DNA from: Flavobacterium sp. NRK1
GTDB lineage: Bacteria; Bacteroidota; Bacteroidia; Flavobacteriales; Flavobacteriaceae
Length of the DNA stretch: 64,000 nt
Reading direction: 5' to 3'
Assembly: GCF_024054175.1 (NCBI RefSeq)
Contig: NZ_JAMXLA010000001.1
Coordinates: 2,606,673-2,670,672 of the forward strand
Shown here: positions 11,375 to 20,772 of the stretch, one piece after another
Layout of the letters: the number at the start of each line of letters is the position of its first letter
Numbering within the stretch: the stretch's first letter is position 1
The notes under the pieces: generated by a model
The model's input: only the letters and a program-made list of their open reading frames with translations
Database searches by the model: none
What the model was told of the DNA's origin: nothing
Program-made: the position numbers and the translations under genes

Positions 11375-11404
11375 TCTCTGTATTGAGAATTGATATATTT
11401 GAAG

Positions 11405-11436
11405 GCCGGGAGATTTTTCTCCCGGCTTTCTTTTTT
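11405..11436 (+). terminator. Terminator of the immunophilin gene
   Basis: A perfect 9-bp GC-rich stem (GCCGGGAGA at 11405-11413 with 11418-11426), TTTT loop and a T-rich tail. A textbook intrinsic terminator. Confidence 0.92.
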
Positions 11437-11503
11437 GAACAGATTATTACTGTTTTAAAACAGGTGAATTAATAGCGAGATTATTGGTTGTGTTTTTTCT
11501 GTC

Positions 11504-11530
11504 AACTGTGAACTGTGAACTGTGAACTGA
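11504..11530. repeat. Short tandem repeat AACTGTG
   Basis: Three exact 7-bp copies at 11504-11510, 11511-11517 and 11518-11524 followed by a partial copy (AACTGA). It lies just before the promoter of the next gene. Copy number could vary by slippage. Confidence 0.8.
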
Positions 11531-11558
11531 AAACTGATAATTAAAAGTTGGAATACTT

Positions 11559-11590
11559 TTTGAAAGTAATGCTGTATAGTTTTACTTTTG
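11559..11590 (+). promoter_or_regulatory. Bacteroidota-type promoter
   Basis: TTTG (11559-11562) and TACTTTTG (11583-11590) with 20 nt between fit the two-part Bacteroidota promoter. Transcription would start about 10-15 nt before the ATG at 11608. Confidence 0.55.
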
Positions 11591-11607
11591 CGCTAATTCT
11601 TTTAGTT

Positions 11608-12168
11608 ATGAAATATACTTTACTGATTATAGTTTCTTTATTAGGTTTATCTGCTAAAGCACAGCTGCCGGGTGGTAATTCCATGCACTGTGGTTATGAT
11701 TTTACATCCTATATAGTACTCGATGTGCATGAATCAGGTAAAAAAGAGAATATCAAAAACCTGCGTATTACTGTGGTAGATAGTCTGGGTAAAGATCTTA
11801 TTAATATTAGTAACCTGTATAGTTTTAAAAATGCTAATCAGCCGCTTGTATTTACATCTAACTATCTTATAGGTGATGACAATAAAAGACTTGAACAAGG
11901 GGCTGTTGCTAAAAAAGAACGCTATTTCTTTCCTTTTGCAAAAGATAATTATCTGCTGTCTGTAGCTAATACTTTCAAAGCAGACAGTTTTGCTGTGAAA
12001 ATTCAGGATACCGATGGTGAAGAGAATGGAGGTAAATTTAAAACGGTAACTATCCCTCTGCACAGTTATAATATGTATGTTTTATGTTCTAATGAAAGTC
12101 AGCAGGCAGCTATTAAATTTGGTGTAAAAATGAATAAGCCTATTGATATAGTGCTAGAACAGGAATAA
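11608..12168 (+). CDS. Exported protein of unknown function
   Basis: 186 residues from the ATG at 11608, chosen because it gives a clean signal peptide (MKYTLLIIVSLLGLSAKA-Q) and sits just after a promoter; an upstream TTG reading lies within the promoter. The mature part is beta-rich (YDFTSYIVLDVHES, LRITVVDSLGKDL) and ends VLEQE. A secreted or periplasmic location is likely. I do not recognise the family. It has no operon partner: the next gene is convergent. Confidence 0.7.
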   Translation: MKYTLLIIVSLLGLSAKAQLPGGNSMHCGYDFTSYIVLDVHESGKKENIKNLRITVVDSLGKDLINISNLYSFKNANQPLVFTSNYLIGDDNKRLEQGAVAKKERYFFPFAKDNYLLSVANTFKADSFAVKIQDTDGEENGGKFKTVTIPLHSYNMYVLCSNESQQAAIKFGVKMNKPIDIVLEQE

Positions 12169-12251
12169 TATAAACGTAATAATTTGTTATTTTTTAATGT
12201 AACAATTATCGCATCTACAGATAATCGTTGCATTCTTATATTAATTGTATA

Positions 12252-12809
12252 TTAAATTTTCCACTTGATATTACATCCTAAACTTGGCTTTTGATTTTTA
12301 GGTATTGCACGATTGTATAAAACACCATCTATAGCGTTTCGTAAATCGCTTCCGCTTAGTGGAATGTTATTGCCAGGGCGGGAATCATCAAGCTGTCCTC
12401 TGTAAACAAGCTGGTCACTGGCATTGAAAAGATAAAAATCAGGTGTGCATGCGGCGTCATAAGCTTTTGCGGCTTCCTGAGTGTTGTCGAATAAATAAGG
12501 GAATTCCATTTTGTTTTCAAAAGCAAATTCACTCATTTTTTCAGGACTATCCATAGGATATTTTTCAATATCATTACTGCTTATAGCTATCATGCCAATG
12601 CCCTGTACTCTGTAATCATTTGCAATCATAACTATTTCATCGATCACATGGTGTACAAAAGGGCAATGATTGCATATAAACATAACTAATGTGCCTTTTT
12701 CACCTTTTAATTGAGCAAAAGAGTAATAGTTATTAGAATTGGTATCCTTTAACCAAAAAGCAGGAGCGATGGTACCAAGAGGCAGCATATTTGATGGAGT
12801 GTTTGCCAT
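12252..12809 (-). CDS. Thioredoxin-fold redox protein (AhpC/TSA-like)
   Basis: 185 residues from the ATG at 12809 (MANTPSNMLPLG); a longer reading to 12875 adds an unlikely basic leader. A thioredoxin fold with VMFICNHCPFVHHV, a CxxCP site at the start of the first helix, preceded by LGTIAPAFWLKD, the peroxiredoxin/ResA-type start. It continues with TPDFYLFNASDQLVYRGQLD, the cis-Pro region. Probably a cytoplasmic thiol oxidoreductase or peroxidase; no signal peptide. This family (thioredoxin family, often next to csaA) is common in Flavobacteria. A GU-tolerant hairpin at 12201-12230 may end its transcript. Confidence 0.85.
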   Translation of the reverse strand: MANTPSNMLPLGTIAPAFWLKDTNSNNYYSFAQLKGEKGTLVMFICNHCPFVHHVIDEIVMIANDYRVQGIGMIAISSNDIEKYPMDSPEKMSEFAFENKMEFPYLFDNTQEAAKAYDAACTPDFYLFNASDQLVYRGQLDDSRPGNNIPLSGSDLRNAIDGVLYNRAIPKNQKPSLGCNIKWKI

Positions 12810-12885
12810 TTTATAAGAAAATATTACTTTAGCAAAGTACGGATTTTTAACCCGAAACTTTATAATCTTAATCAAAATTAAAATA

Positions 12886-13218
12886 ATGCTGACCTGGGAA
12901 GAATTTGAAAAAACTGAAATGCGTGTAGGTACTATTCTTGAAGTGAATGATTTTCCTGAAGCCAGAAAGCCGGCATATCAGTTAACTATAGATTTTGGTA
13001 TTGATATTGGAGTTAGGAAATCGTCTGCACAAATTACAAAGCGATATAAAAAGGAAGATTTGGCAGGAAGGCAAATTATTGCCGTAGTAAACTTTCCTAA
13101 GAAACAGATCGGTAAGTTTATGAGTGAATGCCTTGTTCTTGGAGCAGTGGGGCAGGAGGGTGACGTAGTTTTGCTGGCTCCTGATGTTAAAGTTGAAAAT
13201 GGCTTACGAATAGGGTAG
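12886..13218 (+). CDS. csaA: tRNA-binding protein CsaA-like
   Basis: 110 residues forming a single EMAP/CsaA-type OB fold. MRVGTILEVNDFPEARKPAYQL, FGIDIGVRKSSAQIT and the end of the domain, GDVVLLAPD, match the dimeric tRNA-binding CsaA proteins, which have been described as export chaperones in Bacillus. Divergent from the thioredoxin-like gene with about 75 nt between start codons. The assignment is firm at the family level; its cell role is not established. Confidence 0.92.
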   Translation: MLTWEEFEKTEMRVGTILEVNDFPEARKPAYQLTIDFGIDIGVRKSSAQITKRYKKEDLAGRQIIAVVNFPKKQIGKFMSECLVLGAVGQEGDVVLLAPDVKVENGLRIG

Positions 13219-13275
13219 CCATTTTATTTTAAAGATTTCTGTTTTATAATGAGTGATTATATAGGAAGTAAAAAA

Positions 13276-13304
13276 AAGTCCAAAACCTTAAAGATTCCGG
13301 ACTT
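13276..13304. terminator. Possible bidirectional terminator
   Basis: Six-bp arms AAGTCC (13276-13281) and GGACTT (13299-13304) with an A run on the left and a T-rich stretch on the right, placed between convergent genes. The loop is long (17 nt), so the call is moderate. Confidence 0.5.
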
Positions 13305-13338
13305 CATAATTTTTTAGTTTTTTGACGGGTTGATTTGA

Positions 13339-13710
13339 TTAAATATCGTCAAAATTAACATCGGTAAAGCTTTCACTGGTTACAGCTTCTTCGCCTTTTT
13401 CGCCAAAGAGCTTTCTAAAGTCTTTTTGGTGTCTTTCAGAGATTACTTCTTCCCCTTTGTTGCTAAGTACATACGATGTCATTTCATCAAGTATGTCTCT
13501 AAAGGCAGCAAAATCTTCTTTGTAAAGGTAGATCTTGTGTTTCTTGAAGTGGAACGAACCGTCTTCTTCTGTAAATTTTTTACTTTCGGTAATGGTAATA
13601 TAATAATCATCAGCCTTAGTAGCCCTTACATCAAAGAAATATGTCCTTCGTCCTGCCCTCAATACTTTCGAGAAGATCTCTTCCTTTTCAAGCATGTCAT
13701 TTTCTCTCAT
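13339..13710 (-). CDS. DUF3276 (PUR-alpha-like) nucleic-acid-binding protein
   Basis: 123 residues. SKVLRAGRRTYFFDVRATKADDYYITITESKK is the PUR-type beta sheet, followed by a helix region (YKEDFAAFRDILDEM). DUF3276 proteins are the Bacteroidota relatives of eukaryotic PUR-alpha, which bind single-stranded DNA or RNA. The acidic tail (TSESFTDVNFDDI) is common in this family. Monocistronic, cytoplasmic. Role in the cell unknown. Confidence 0.9.
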   Translation of the reverse strand: MRENDMLEKEEIFSKVLRAGRRTYFFDVRATKADDYYITITESKKFTEEDGSFHFKKHKIYLYKEDFAAFRDILDEMTSYVLSNKGEEVISERHQKDFRKLFGEKGEEAVTSESFTDVNFDDI

Positions 13711-13781
13711 AATCCTTGGTTCTTTTTATTTGGTTTATGTGCAAACCAAAAATCTAAAAAAAATCTAAATTAACCAACAAA

Positions 13782-15539
13782 TTATTGCAATTCTTTTTCA
13801 GAAAGTTGTTTTAAATACAATTCTTTATAATATCCCGGTTCGTTTATTAGCTGATTATGAGTGCCTTGTTGCAATATTTCACCATCATCTAAAATTATTA
13901 TCTTATCTGCATTTTTGGCTGACGACACCCTGTGACTTACAATAATAGTAGTTTTGTCTTTACAAAATTCAAGCAGATTATTAAGTATAGCTTCTTCTGT
14001 TTCAGTGTCTACAGCAGAAAGGCAGTCGTCAAGTAATAATATAGGTGCATCTTTTATCATGGCTCTTGCAATAGATACACGTTGTTTTTGTCCGCCTGAA
14101 AGTGTTATACCTCTTTCTCCCAATATGGTTTCATATTGTTTGTTAAAAGCTATAATATTATTGTGTACCATTGCTTTTTGTGCTACGCTAACAATTTCGT
14201 CATAGGAGGCTTCTTCTTTTCCAAATTTTATATTATTACTTATGCTGTCAGAAAACAAGAATGCATCCTGGGGTACAAATCCTATGCTGTTGCGTAAGTC
14301 GTAGAGGTTTAAATCTTCAACGTTTTCACCATCAACTGTTATAGTACCTTTATCAACATCATATAACCTGCTTATTAGAGAAAGTATTGTAGATTTTCCT
14401 GATCCTGTCCGGCCTAAAATCGCTAATGTTTCTCCTTTATTTACAGAGAAAGTCACATTTTTTAGTGCAGTTATATTGGTGTCATCATATGTAAAAGATA
14501 CATTATTAAATGCTATATGTCCTAATACAGGAGTATGAATTTCATTATTGTTTTGTATATCGGGCTGTATCTTAAGAAATTCATTAATTCTTTTTTGTGA
14601 AGCCTCGGCTTCCTGAATCATAGATGATATCCATCCTAAGGATGCTACAGGCCATGTAAGCCGGTTTATGTATAGTATAAATTGAGCTATAATACCAATT
14701 TCAGCTATATTACCTTTAATATACATTATTCCCCCTACATATATTACTACAAGGTTGCTTATACCTATTAGTAGTATCATAAAAGGTCCAAAAAGAGCAT
14801 TTACTTTTGCCAGGCTCAGATTTTTTTTAACACTGTCCCTTGAAAGTTCTTTAAAATCATCACCTTTTTGTTTTTCAAGCGAATAAGCTTTTACTATTCT
14901 TATACCTGAAAACATTTCCTGTGTAAAAGTTGATAGCTTTGACAAATTTTGCTGATAAAGAGTACTGCGCTTATTTATTTGTTTGCTTATCCAGAATATA
15001 GAGTACGCAAGTATAGGTAAAGGCAAAAGTGTATAAAATGTAAGCTTTGGCGAAATAGTAAACATGTGTGTAGTAATAACGGCAAAGCTTATAACTGTAT
15101 TGAGAGCATACATAATGGCAGGGCCTACATACTGGCGTACACGGCCAACATCTTCACTAATACGGTTCATCAAGTCTCCGGTACGGTTTTTTTTGTAAAA
15201 ACTGGATGAAAGATTTTCATATTGACGAAACACCTCATTTTTAAGATCATACTCTACATGCCGGGACATTACAATAAGTGTTTGTCGCATAAGGAAGGTA
15301 AGAAACCCTGCAATCAGAGTGGTTCCAATAATCATTAATATACTGGTTAGCAACTCAGATTGTACTTCTGCTGTTGTAGCAGTTCCGTTTTTAAAATTTT
15401 CAATAGCCGTAATTGAATCTTTAATATATTCAGGAGTGAATAAAGAGAAGATTTGAGCTACAATTGTTATTAAAATACCTAAAAGAAATTGAAATTTGTA
15501 TTTTATAAAATATTTATTTAAATATTGAAGTTCTTTCAT
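13782..15539 (-). CDS. ABC exporter half-transporter (permease-ATPase fusion)
   Basis: 585 residues. An ABC transporter type 1 transmembrane domain (about 15-310, six predicted helices) is followed by an ATPase domain (about 340-575) with Walker A (LGRTGSGKST), signature LSGGQKQRVSIARA, Walker B (PILLLDDCLSAVD, with Cys after Asp-Asp in place of Glu) and switch His (IVSHR). The Walker B catalytic Glu position holds Asp-Cys (LLLDDCLS), a variation seen in the LmrA/YheI-like multidrug branch. Works as a homo- or heterodimer; there is no second half-gene adjacent. Substrate unknown (drug or lipid). Confidence 0.93.
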   Translation of the reverse strand: MKELQYLNKYFIKYKFQFLLGILITIVAQIFSLFTPEYIKDSITAIENFKNGTATTAEVQSELLTSILMIIGTTLIAGFLTFLMRQTLIVMSRHVEYDLKNEVFRQYENLSSSFYKKNRTGDLMNRISEDVGRVRQYVGPAIMYALNTVISFAVITTHMFTISPKLTFYTLLPLPILAYSIFWISKQINKRSTLYQQNLSKLSTFTQEMFSGIRIVKAYSLEKQKGDDFKELSRDSVKKNLSLAKVNALFGPFMILLIGISNLVVIYVGGIMYIKGNIAEIGIIAQFILYINRLTWPVASLGWISSMIQEAEASQKRINEFLKIQPDIQNNNEIHTPVLGHIAFNNVSFTYDDTNITALKNVTFSVNKGETLAILGRTGSGKSTILSLISRLYDVDKGTITVDGENVEDLNLYDLRNSIGFVPQDAFLFSDSISNNIKFGKEEASYDEIVSVAQKAMVHNNIIAFNKQYETILGERGITLSGGQKQRVSIARAMIKDAPILLLDDCLSAVDTETEEAILNNLLEFCKDKTTIIVSHRVSSAKNADKIIILDDGEILQQGTHNQLINEPGYYKELYLKQLSEKELQ

Positions 15540-15735
15540 CTTATTAATTGAAATGCAATTTTATTATTTAGTTTAGTGTTAAAATACCTTTCTGTCAGGT
15601 TATATTTAACATGTTGAAAACACCTGCCTTTAATTATGGAATATGTAAAAAAAGACTTTTATTTTGTCTTATCTTAATATTATATGTAATTTTACAACCT
15701 GTTTTTGAATAAATTTCAAATTTAAAATTATTATT

Positions 15736-16839
15736 ATGATAACAGAAGTTATTAAGGCTAACGAGCTTACTAAAGTCGATCCGGTTTTTGGACAGCCATC
15801 TTTTAATGACCATGAGCAGATCGTTTTTTGCCATGACAAAGATACAGGTTTAAAAGCAATAATAGGTATTCATAACACAGTTTTAGGGCCTGCTTTAGGA
15901 GGTACAAGAATGTGGAAGTATACTAACGAATGGGAAGCCTTAAATGATGTTTTGAGATTATCAAGAGGTATGACCTACAAGTCTGCTATTTCAGGATTAA
16001 ATCTGGGTGGTGGTAAAGCTGTTATCATAGGCGATTCTAAGTTAGATAAGACCCCTGAAATGATAACAAGGTTTGGCCAGTTTGTAAACTCTCTTAGCGG
16101 TAAGTATATTACTGCTGAAGATGTAGGTACTACAACTGCTGATATGGATCTTATACGTGATGTTTCTCCTCATGTTACCGGTATATCTGTAGAAAGAGGC
16201 GGTTCAGGCAATCCTTCTCCTGTAACGGCTTATGGTGTTTATATGGGTATGAAAGCTGCTGCTATGCATCAGTTTGGAAGTGATAAGCTGGAAGGTAAAA
16301 AAGTATTAGTTCAGGGTACAGGCCATGTAGGTGAAACACTTATAGATTACCTTACTAAAGAAGGAGCTCTTGTTCAGATATCAGATATTAATGAAGCGAG
16401 AATGCAGGAAGTATCAGCCAAATATGGTGCTGCTATTTTTGCAGGTGATGATGTTTACAGTGCAGATGTTGATATTTATGCTCCATGTGCTCTTGGTGCT
16501 ACAATTAATGATACTACTATTGATAAAATAAAAGCAAAAGTTATAGCTGGTGCTGCTAATAATCAGCTTGCTAACGAGGTTGTTCATGGTAAAATACTTC
16601 AGGACAGAGGTATTCTTTATGCTCCTGACTTCCTTATTAATGCAGGTGGTATTATTAATGTTTATTCAGAGATAGTAGGCTATGATTCAGCTGAAGCAAT
16701 GAGGAGAACTGAAAACATATATAATACAACGCTTGAAATATTCAGTCTTGCTGAAACTCAGGGTATCACAACGCAACAGGCTGCTATGGCAATGGCCCAG
16801 AAGCGTATAGATGACAGGAAAAAAGAAACCGCTAAATAA
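15736..16839 (+). CDS. ldh: Leucine dehydrogenase (Glu/Leu/Phe/Val dehydrogenase family)
   Basis: Reversible NAD-dependent oxidative deamination of branched-chain amino acids to 2-oxo acids. 367 residues, the family length. The active-site region PALGGTRMW and GLNLGGGKAVIIGD carry the substrate-binding and catalytic Lys residues; VQGTGHVGETL is the Rossmann dinucleotide site. A strong terminator follows. With HMG-CoA lyase at 21.9 kb it would serve leucine breakdown, although the two are not in one operon. Confidence 0.93.
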   Translation: MITEVIKANELTKVDPVFGQPSFNDHEQIVFCHDKDTGLKAIIGIHNTVLGPALGGTRMWKYTNEWEALNDVLRLSRGMTYKSAISGLNLGGGKAVIIGDSKLDKTPEMITRFGQFVNSLSGKYITAEDVGTTTADMDLIRDVSPHVTGISVERGGSGNPSPVTAYGVYMGMKAAAMHQFGSDKLEGKKVLVQGTGHVGETLIDYLTKEGALVQISDINEARMQEVSAKYGAAIFAGDDVYSADVDIYAPCALGATINDTTIDKIKAKVIAGAANNQLANEVVHGKILQDRGILYAPDFLINAGGIINVYSEIVGYDSAEAMRRTENIYNTTLEIFSLAETQGITTQQAAMAMAQKRIDDRKKETAK

Positions 16840-16871
16840 TTAGCGTACAAAAATATTATTCTTAATTTTGC

Positions 16872-16905
16872 GGAGCGAAAGAGTTATTCTTTCGCTCCCT
16901 TAATT
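16872..16905 (+). terminator. Terminator of leucine dehydrogenase gene
   Basis: An 11-bp perfect stem (GGAGCGAAAGA at 16872-16882 with 16888-16898), 5-nt loop and T-rich tail. TAATTTTG at 16863-16870 directly upstream fits a -7 promoter element for nusB, so the hairpin may also lie at the 5' end of the nusB transcript. Confidence 0.8.
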
Positions 16906-16926
16906 TTTTAAAGTTCTTATAGACGG

Positions 16927-17877
16927 ATGTTAAACAGAAGACATATTCGGGTTAAAGTGATGCAGTCAATATATGCTATGCATCAAAATGATTCAGACAA
17001 TCTTGAAAAGGAAGAGAAATTCCTTTTTAATAGTATTGAAAACATTCGTGATTTGTATCTTATCATGCTTTCTGCACTGGTAGAAATAAGAAATAGTGAA
17101 GAAGATTTTATCGAAAAATCATCAAAAAAACACCTTGCGACTGCCGAAGAACGCAATCCTAACAAAAAATTTATTAATAATCAGGTACTTCATATGCTGG
17201 CAGAGAGTAATCCGCTTAATATTGCAATGGCAGACCGTAATATTAATAACTGGAAAAATAACGACGATTATATATTACTTCTTCTTGAAGATATTAAGAA
17301 AAGTGAGGTGTATCAAAACTACATGCACAATAACATCAATACCTTTGAAGAAGACCGTGATTTTGTAGCGGATCTTTTCACAGATGTTGTTGCACCTAAC
17401 GAGAAGTTGTATGAATACCTTGAAGATAATAAGCTTACTTGGGTAGATGATATTCCTGTTGTAAATACACTTATAGCAAAACAATTAAGATTGGTAGAGC
17501 CGCCTAAAGAAGGAAAAGAAACATTTAATGTTCCAAGGCTTTATAAAGATATGGATGATAAAGATTTTGTAAAAGATCTTTTCCGAAAAACGGTATTGAA
17601 TAATGTAGAGCTTGCAAAAGAATTTATAGATAAAACACCAAACTGGGATACTGAACGTATTGCAGAGATCGATGCAATTATACTTAAAATGGCTATTTGT
17701 GAGTTTCTTAAATTTCCATCTATTCCGGTTAAAGTTACAATTAATGAATATCTTGAAATTGCAAAAGAGTATTCTACGCCAAAAAGCAGTATTTTTATCA
17801 ATGGAATTTTAGATAACCTTGTAAAAGATTATCAGGCTAATAATAAATTAATAAAAGCCGGAAGAGGCTTAATGTAA
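16927..17877 (+). CDS. nusB: Transcription antitermination factor NusB, long form
   Basis: 316 residues against about 140 in E. coli. It begins MLNRRHIRVKVMQSIYA, the typical Arg-rich NusB start, and ends with the conserved helices NWDTERIAEIDAIILKMAICEFL and VTINEYLEIAKEYSTPKSSIFINGILD. The middle (about 50-220) is an insertion usual for Bacteroidota. NusB binds boxA RNA with NusE (S10) and aids rRNA transcription. First gene of a nusB, DUF1573, yajC cluster. Confidence 0.95.
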   Translation: MLNRRHIRVKVMQSIYAMHQNDSDNLEKEEKFLFNSIENIRDLYLIMLSALVEIRNSEEDFIEKSSKKHLATAEERNPNKKFINNQVLHMLAESNPLNIAMADRNINNWKNNDDYILLLLEDIKKSEVYQNYMHNNINTFEEDRDFVADLFTDVVAPNEKLYEYLEDNKLTWVDDIPVVNTLIAKQLRLVEPPKEGKETFNVPRLYKDMDDKDFVKDLFRKTVLNNVELAKEFIDKTPNWDTERIAEIDAIILKMAICEFLKFPSIPVKVTINEYLEIAKEYSTPKSSIFINGILDNLVKDYQANNKLIKAGRGLM

Positions 17878-17899
17878 AACAGTTTAAATTTTTTAAGTT

Positions 17900-18382
17900 A
17901 TGTTGAAAAAAACAGCAGCTATGTTTGCCATAGCGTCTTTAATGCTTACAGCATGCAAAAAAGAAAATGCAGCATTGCGTATTGATGATGAAACAGCTAA
18001 AAAAGCTGAAATTGCCCATGCGCAGTCAGGTAACCTTCCTGTAGCTAAATTTGAAAGCATGGAGTATGACTTTGGTACTATTACTGAAGGTGATAAAGTA
18101 GAGCACGTTTTTAAAGTTACTAACGATGGTACTGCAGATCTTGTAATAAGTGAAGTTAAGCCTAGCTGCGGATGTACTGTACCTGAATATACTAAAACGC
18201 CTATAGCACCGGGTGCACAGGGAGATATTAAAGTAATTTTTAATTCTACCGGAAAAAGCGGTAATCAGGAAAAAACAGTTACAGTAACACTAAATACTGA
18301 AAAAGCAACAGAAATTCTTAAATTTAAGGCAAACATCACACCTAAAGCGGGTGGTATAGGTGTTACGCCTGCAGCACACTAA
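17900..18382 (+). CDS. DUF1573 lipoprotein
   Basis: 160 residues. Lipobox LMLTAC gives a lipid anchor at Cys19. One DUF1573 Ig-like domain (about 48-145: FESMEYDFGTITEGDKVEHVF, then VKPSCGCTVPEYTK with the family CGC motif). DUF1573 proteins are abundant in Bacteroidota and their role is unknown. The gene lies 22 nt after nusB and 3 nt before yajC, an arrangement commonly seen in Flavobacteria. Confidence 0.88.
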   Translation: MLKKTAAMFAIASLMLTACKKENAALRIDDETAKKAEIAHAQSGNLPVAKFESMEYDFGTITEGDKVEHVFKVTNDGTADLVISEVKPSCGCTVPEYTKTPIAPGAQGDIKVIFNSTGKSGNQEKTVTVTLNTEKATEILKFKANITPKAGGIGVTPAAH

Positions 18383-18385
18383 TAT

Positions 18386-18673
18386 ATGGGACAATTAACG
18401 CAATTTGCGCCAATAATTTTAATGTTTGTGGTAGTGTATTTTTTAATGCTTAGACCACAGCAGAAAAAGCAGAAACTTGAAAAAGAGTTTGAAGCTAATT
18501 TAAAAGTAGGAGACAAGATTATCACTAAAAGTGGTATTCACGGAAGAATAGCCGAATTAGCTCAGGACTCTGTTGTAATAGAGACAATGGCAGGAAAGCT
18601 TAAAATGGAGCGTTCTGCAATATCTCTTGATCTTAGTCAGAAACTAAATGCTCCTAAACAGGAAGTAAAATAA
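18386..18673 (+). CDS. yajC: Preprotein translocase subunit YajC
   Basis: 95 residues: one N-terminal membrane helix (about 5-23, IILMFVVVYFLMLRP) then RPQQKKQK and a small soluble domain with LKVGDKIITKSGIHGRIAEL, the hallmark of YajC. It associates with SecDF and the SecYEG translocon. Starts 3 nt after the DUF1573 stop and ends before a strong terminator. Confidence 0.95.
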   Translation: MGQLTQFAPIILMFVVVYFLMLRPQQKKQKLEKEFEANLKVGDKIITKSGIHGRIAELAQDSVVIETMAGKLKMERSAISLDLSQKLNAPKQEVK

Positions 18674-18679
18674 ATAAAA

Positions 18680-18709
18680 AATCCCAATCGAAAGATTGGG
18701 ATTTTTTTT
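18680..18709. terminator. Bidirectional terminator between yajC and the DUF1801 gene
   Basis: A perfect stem (AATCCCAATC at 18680-18689 with 18694-18703) closed by a GAAA tetraloop, A run on the left and T run on the right, so it can stop transcripts from both sides. Confidence 0.92.
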
Positions 18710-19289
18710 ATCTGTACTTATCATTAAGTCCTCTCCCTTCAAGTATCAGGGGCTTAATTTTTTCAAGCCTCGCTAGTATAGTTTCTTCCCGCTTTGCAGA
18801 TTCTATAAGTTCTGCAAATTCTTTTTGTTTATAAGGAGAAAACTTATCGAAAGCTTCAGCTAATTCAGGAGATGCTTTAAGTTCGGTTTTTAGTCTCTCG
18901 GGAATTGTAAAAGCTTTCTTTTCAGGCTTTACGGCTAATCCGGCTTTTTCAACTTCAATAGCTTCGTGTATATATTCAAGTACCAGTTTTTCATCTACTT
19001 CTTCTTTAGAAGTGAAACGCCACTGGCGTAACGACTTGGTTACGCCTTCTTGCGCGTTCACTAATACTTTATTTTCATCTTTAAGAAAAACACCTTTGAA
19101 AAACCAAATGGCAAAATAGTCTTTAAATCCACCTATGCCAACTACGTTTTTGTTATTATACGTATAGGCTGTACCTCCCCATTTTATGGTTTCAGTCAGG
19201 CCGGTTTTGTTTATTATAGACTTTAATATATCTAATTCTTCAGGCCATTGACTGTTTTTGTCCCAAATGTTTTTCTTTTCAGACTCCAT
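18708..19289 (-). CDS. DUF1801 / YdeI-type (OmdA) protein
   Basis: 193 residues. The N-terminal part (about 15-110) has the DUF1801 pattern ETIKWGGTAYTYNNKNVVGIGGFKDYFAIWFFKG. The C-terminal part (about 125-190: IPERLKTELKASPELAEAFDKFSPYKQKEFAELIESAKREET) is the OmdA/YdeI helical domain. Its function is unknown; YdeI relatives have been linked to stress survival. It lies 8 nt downstream of pepT on the same strand, so co-transcribed. Confidence 0.85.
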   Translation of the reverse strand: MESEKKNIWDKNSQWPEELDILKSIINKTGLTETIKWGGTAYTYNNKNVVGIGGFKDYFAIWFFKGVFLKDENKVLVNAQEGVTKSLRQWRFTSKEEVDEKLVLEYIHEAIEVEKAGLAVKPEKKAFTIPERLKTELKASPELAEAFDKFSPYKQKEFAELIESAKREETILARLEKIKPLILEGRGLNDKYR

Positions 19290-19296
19290 TGGCTTT

Positions 19297-20535
19297 TTAC
19301 TTTTGTGCAGTCAGCTCGGCAATTTTAACAATAACCTCTACAGCCTTCTGCATGCTTTCCACAGGAACATATTCATATTTACCATGAAAATTATGCCCGC
19401 CCGCAAAAATATTTGGACAAGGTAATCCCATATATGAAAGTTGAGAACCGTCTGTACCACCACGTATTGGCTTAATAATCGGTTCTATACCAAGTTCTTT
19501 CATGGCTTTTTCTGCAATATCAACAATATGCATTACAGGCTCTACTTTTTCCTTCATATTAAAGTAAGAGTCTTTTATTTCGGCGGTAGCAATATCTCCG
19601 CCAAATTGCTCTTTAAAGCTATTGTTTATGTTGTCAGTGATTTTTTGAACTAACTGTTTTCTATCTTCAAACTTAGCACGATCATGGTCGCGAATAATAA
19701 GCTGAACAGTAGTTTCTTCAATGCTTCCGTTTAAGCCAACAACGTGAAAGAAACCTTCATAACCGGTAGTTTTTTCAGGAACTTCACCTTTAGGAAGTGC
19801 AGAGATAAAATCATTAGCAATAAGCATTGAATTGATCATTTTACCTTTGGCGTAACCGGGGTGTACGCTTTTACCTTTAAAAGTAATTTTTGCTCCGGCA
19901 GCATTAAAATTTTCATATTCAAGTTCACCTATCTGGCTGCCGTCCATAGTATAAGCCCACTCTGCACCAAATTTTGCTACATCAAATTTATGAGCACCGC
20001 GACCTATTTCTTCATCAGGTGTAAAGCCTACGCGTATTTTTCCATGTTTGATCTCAGGATGCTGAATTAAGTATTCCATAGCAGTTACTATTTCAGTAAT
20101 ACCTGCTTTATCATCAGCACCAAGAAGGGTAGTACCATCTGTAGTTATAAGGGTCTGACCTTTATATTGAAGCATATCTTTAAAATAGCCTGGAGAAAGT
20201 ACTATATCAAGTTCTTTATTTAGAACAATATCACCGCCATCATAGTTATGTACTATTTGTGGTTTTACATTAGCGCCTGTAAAATCCGGAGTAGTATCAA
20301 AATGAGAAACAAAACCTATTACAGGAACTTCATGATCTACATTTGATGGAAGTGTAGCCATAATATACGCATTGTCATCTATGGTAACATCTTCCATGCC
20401 TATTGCTTTAAGTTCTTCTACAAGCTGATTGGCAAGATCCCATTGTTTTGCTGTGCTTGGTGTTGTGTCAGAGTTTGGATCAGATTCAGTATCAACAGTA
20501 ACATAGCTGATAAAACGGTCTATAATATGCTGCAT
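19297..20535 (-). CDS. pepT: Peptidase T (tripeptide aminopeptidase)
   Basis: 412 residues. A dinuclear zinc M20 peptidase that removes N-terminal residues from tripeptides. [12 protein letters not shown] holds the first zinc His and Asp; [14 protein letters not shown] the bridging Asp; [13 protein letters not shown] the catalytic Glu-Glu pair; a lid domain (about 215-320) follows; and [30 protein letters not shown] brings the last His. All ligands present. Cytoplasmic. Upstream of the DUF1801 gene in one transcript. Confidence 0.95.
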   Translation of the reverse strand: MQHIIDRFISYVTVDTESDPNSDTTPSTAKQWDLANQLVEELKAIGMEDVTIDDNAYIMATLPSNVDHEVPVIGFVSHFDTTPDFTGANVKPQIVHNYDGGDIVLNKELDIVLSPGYFKDMLQYKGQTLITTDGTTLLGADDKAGITEIVTAMEYLIQHPEIKHGKIRVGFTPDEEIGRGAHKFDVAKFGAEWAYTMDGSQIGELEYENFNAAGAKITFKGKSVHPGYAKGKMINSMLIANDFISALPKGEVPEKTTGYEGFFHVVGLNGSIEETTVQLIIRDHDRAKFEDRKQLVQKITDNINNSFKEQFGGDIATAEIKDSYFNMKEKVEPVMHIVDIAEKAMKELGIEPIIKPIRGGTDGSQLSYMGLPCPNIFAGGHNFHGKYEYVPVESMQKAVEVIVKIAELTAQK

Positions 20536-20744
20536 GTTTAATTTTTATTTAAAATGAAGCACAAATTTACGATTTTACAATATTTTTTATTGCATTTTCA
20601 AGAGTTTTATAATCATTTTATAATAAACTTTTGTGGACATATTTAAGACAAAAGAGAAAGTTCAGCGGATAAATTTATCTCAATCTTCTCATATCCGGTC
20701 ATAATAACTTTTACAGTTTAATTTTTAATATGATATGTTATTCC

Positions 20745-20752
20745 TAAATTTG
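20745..20752 (+). promoter_or_regulatory. -7 element of pyrD
   Basis: TAAATTTG, 20 nt before the start codon at 20773. Fits TAnnTTTG; no -33 box seen. Confidence 0.45.
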
Positions 20753-20772
20753 CAGCTACCAAACAATTTTAT

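Noticed and set aside
13953..14205. Plus-strand frame within the ABC exporter gene
   Set aside because: Antisense shadow over the ATPase domain.
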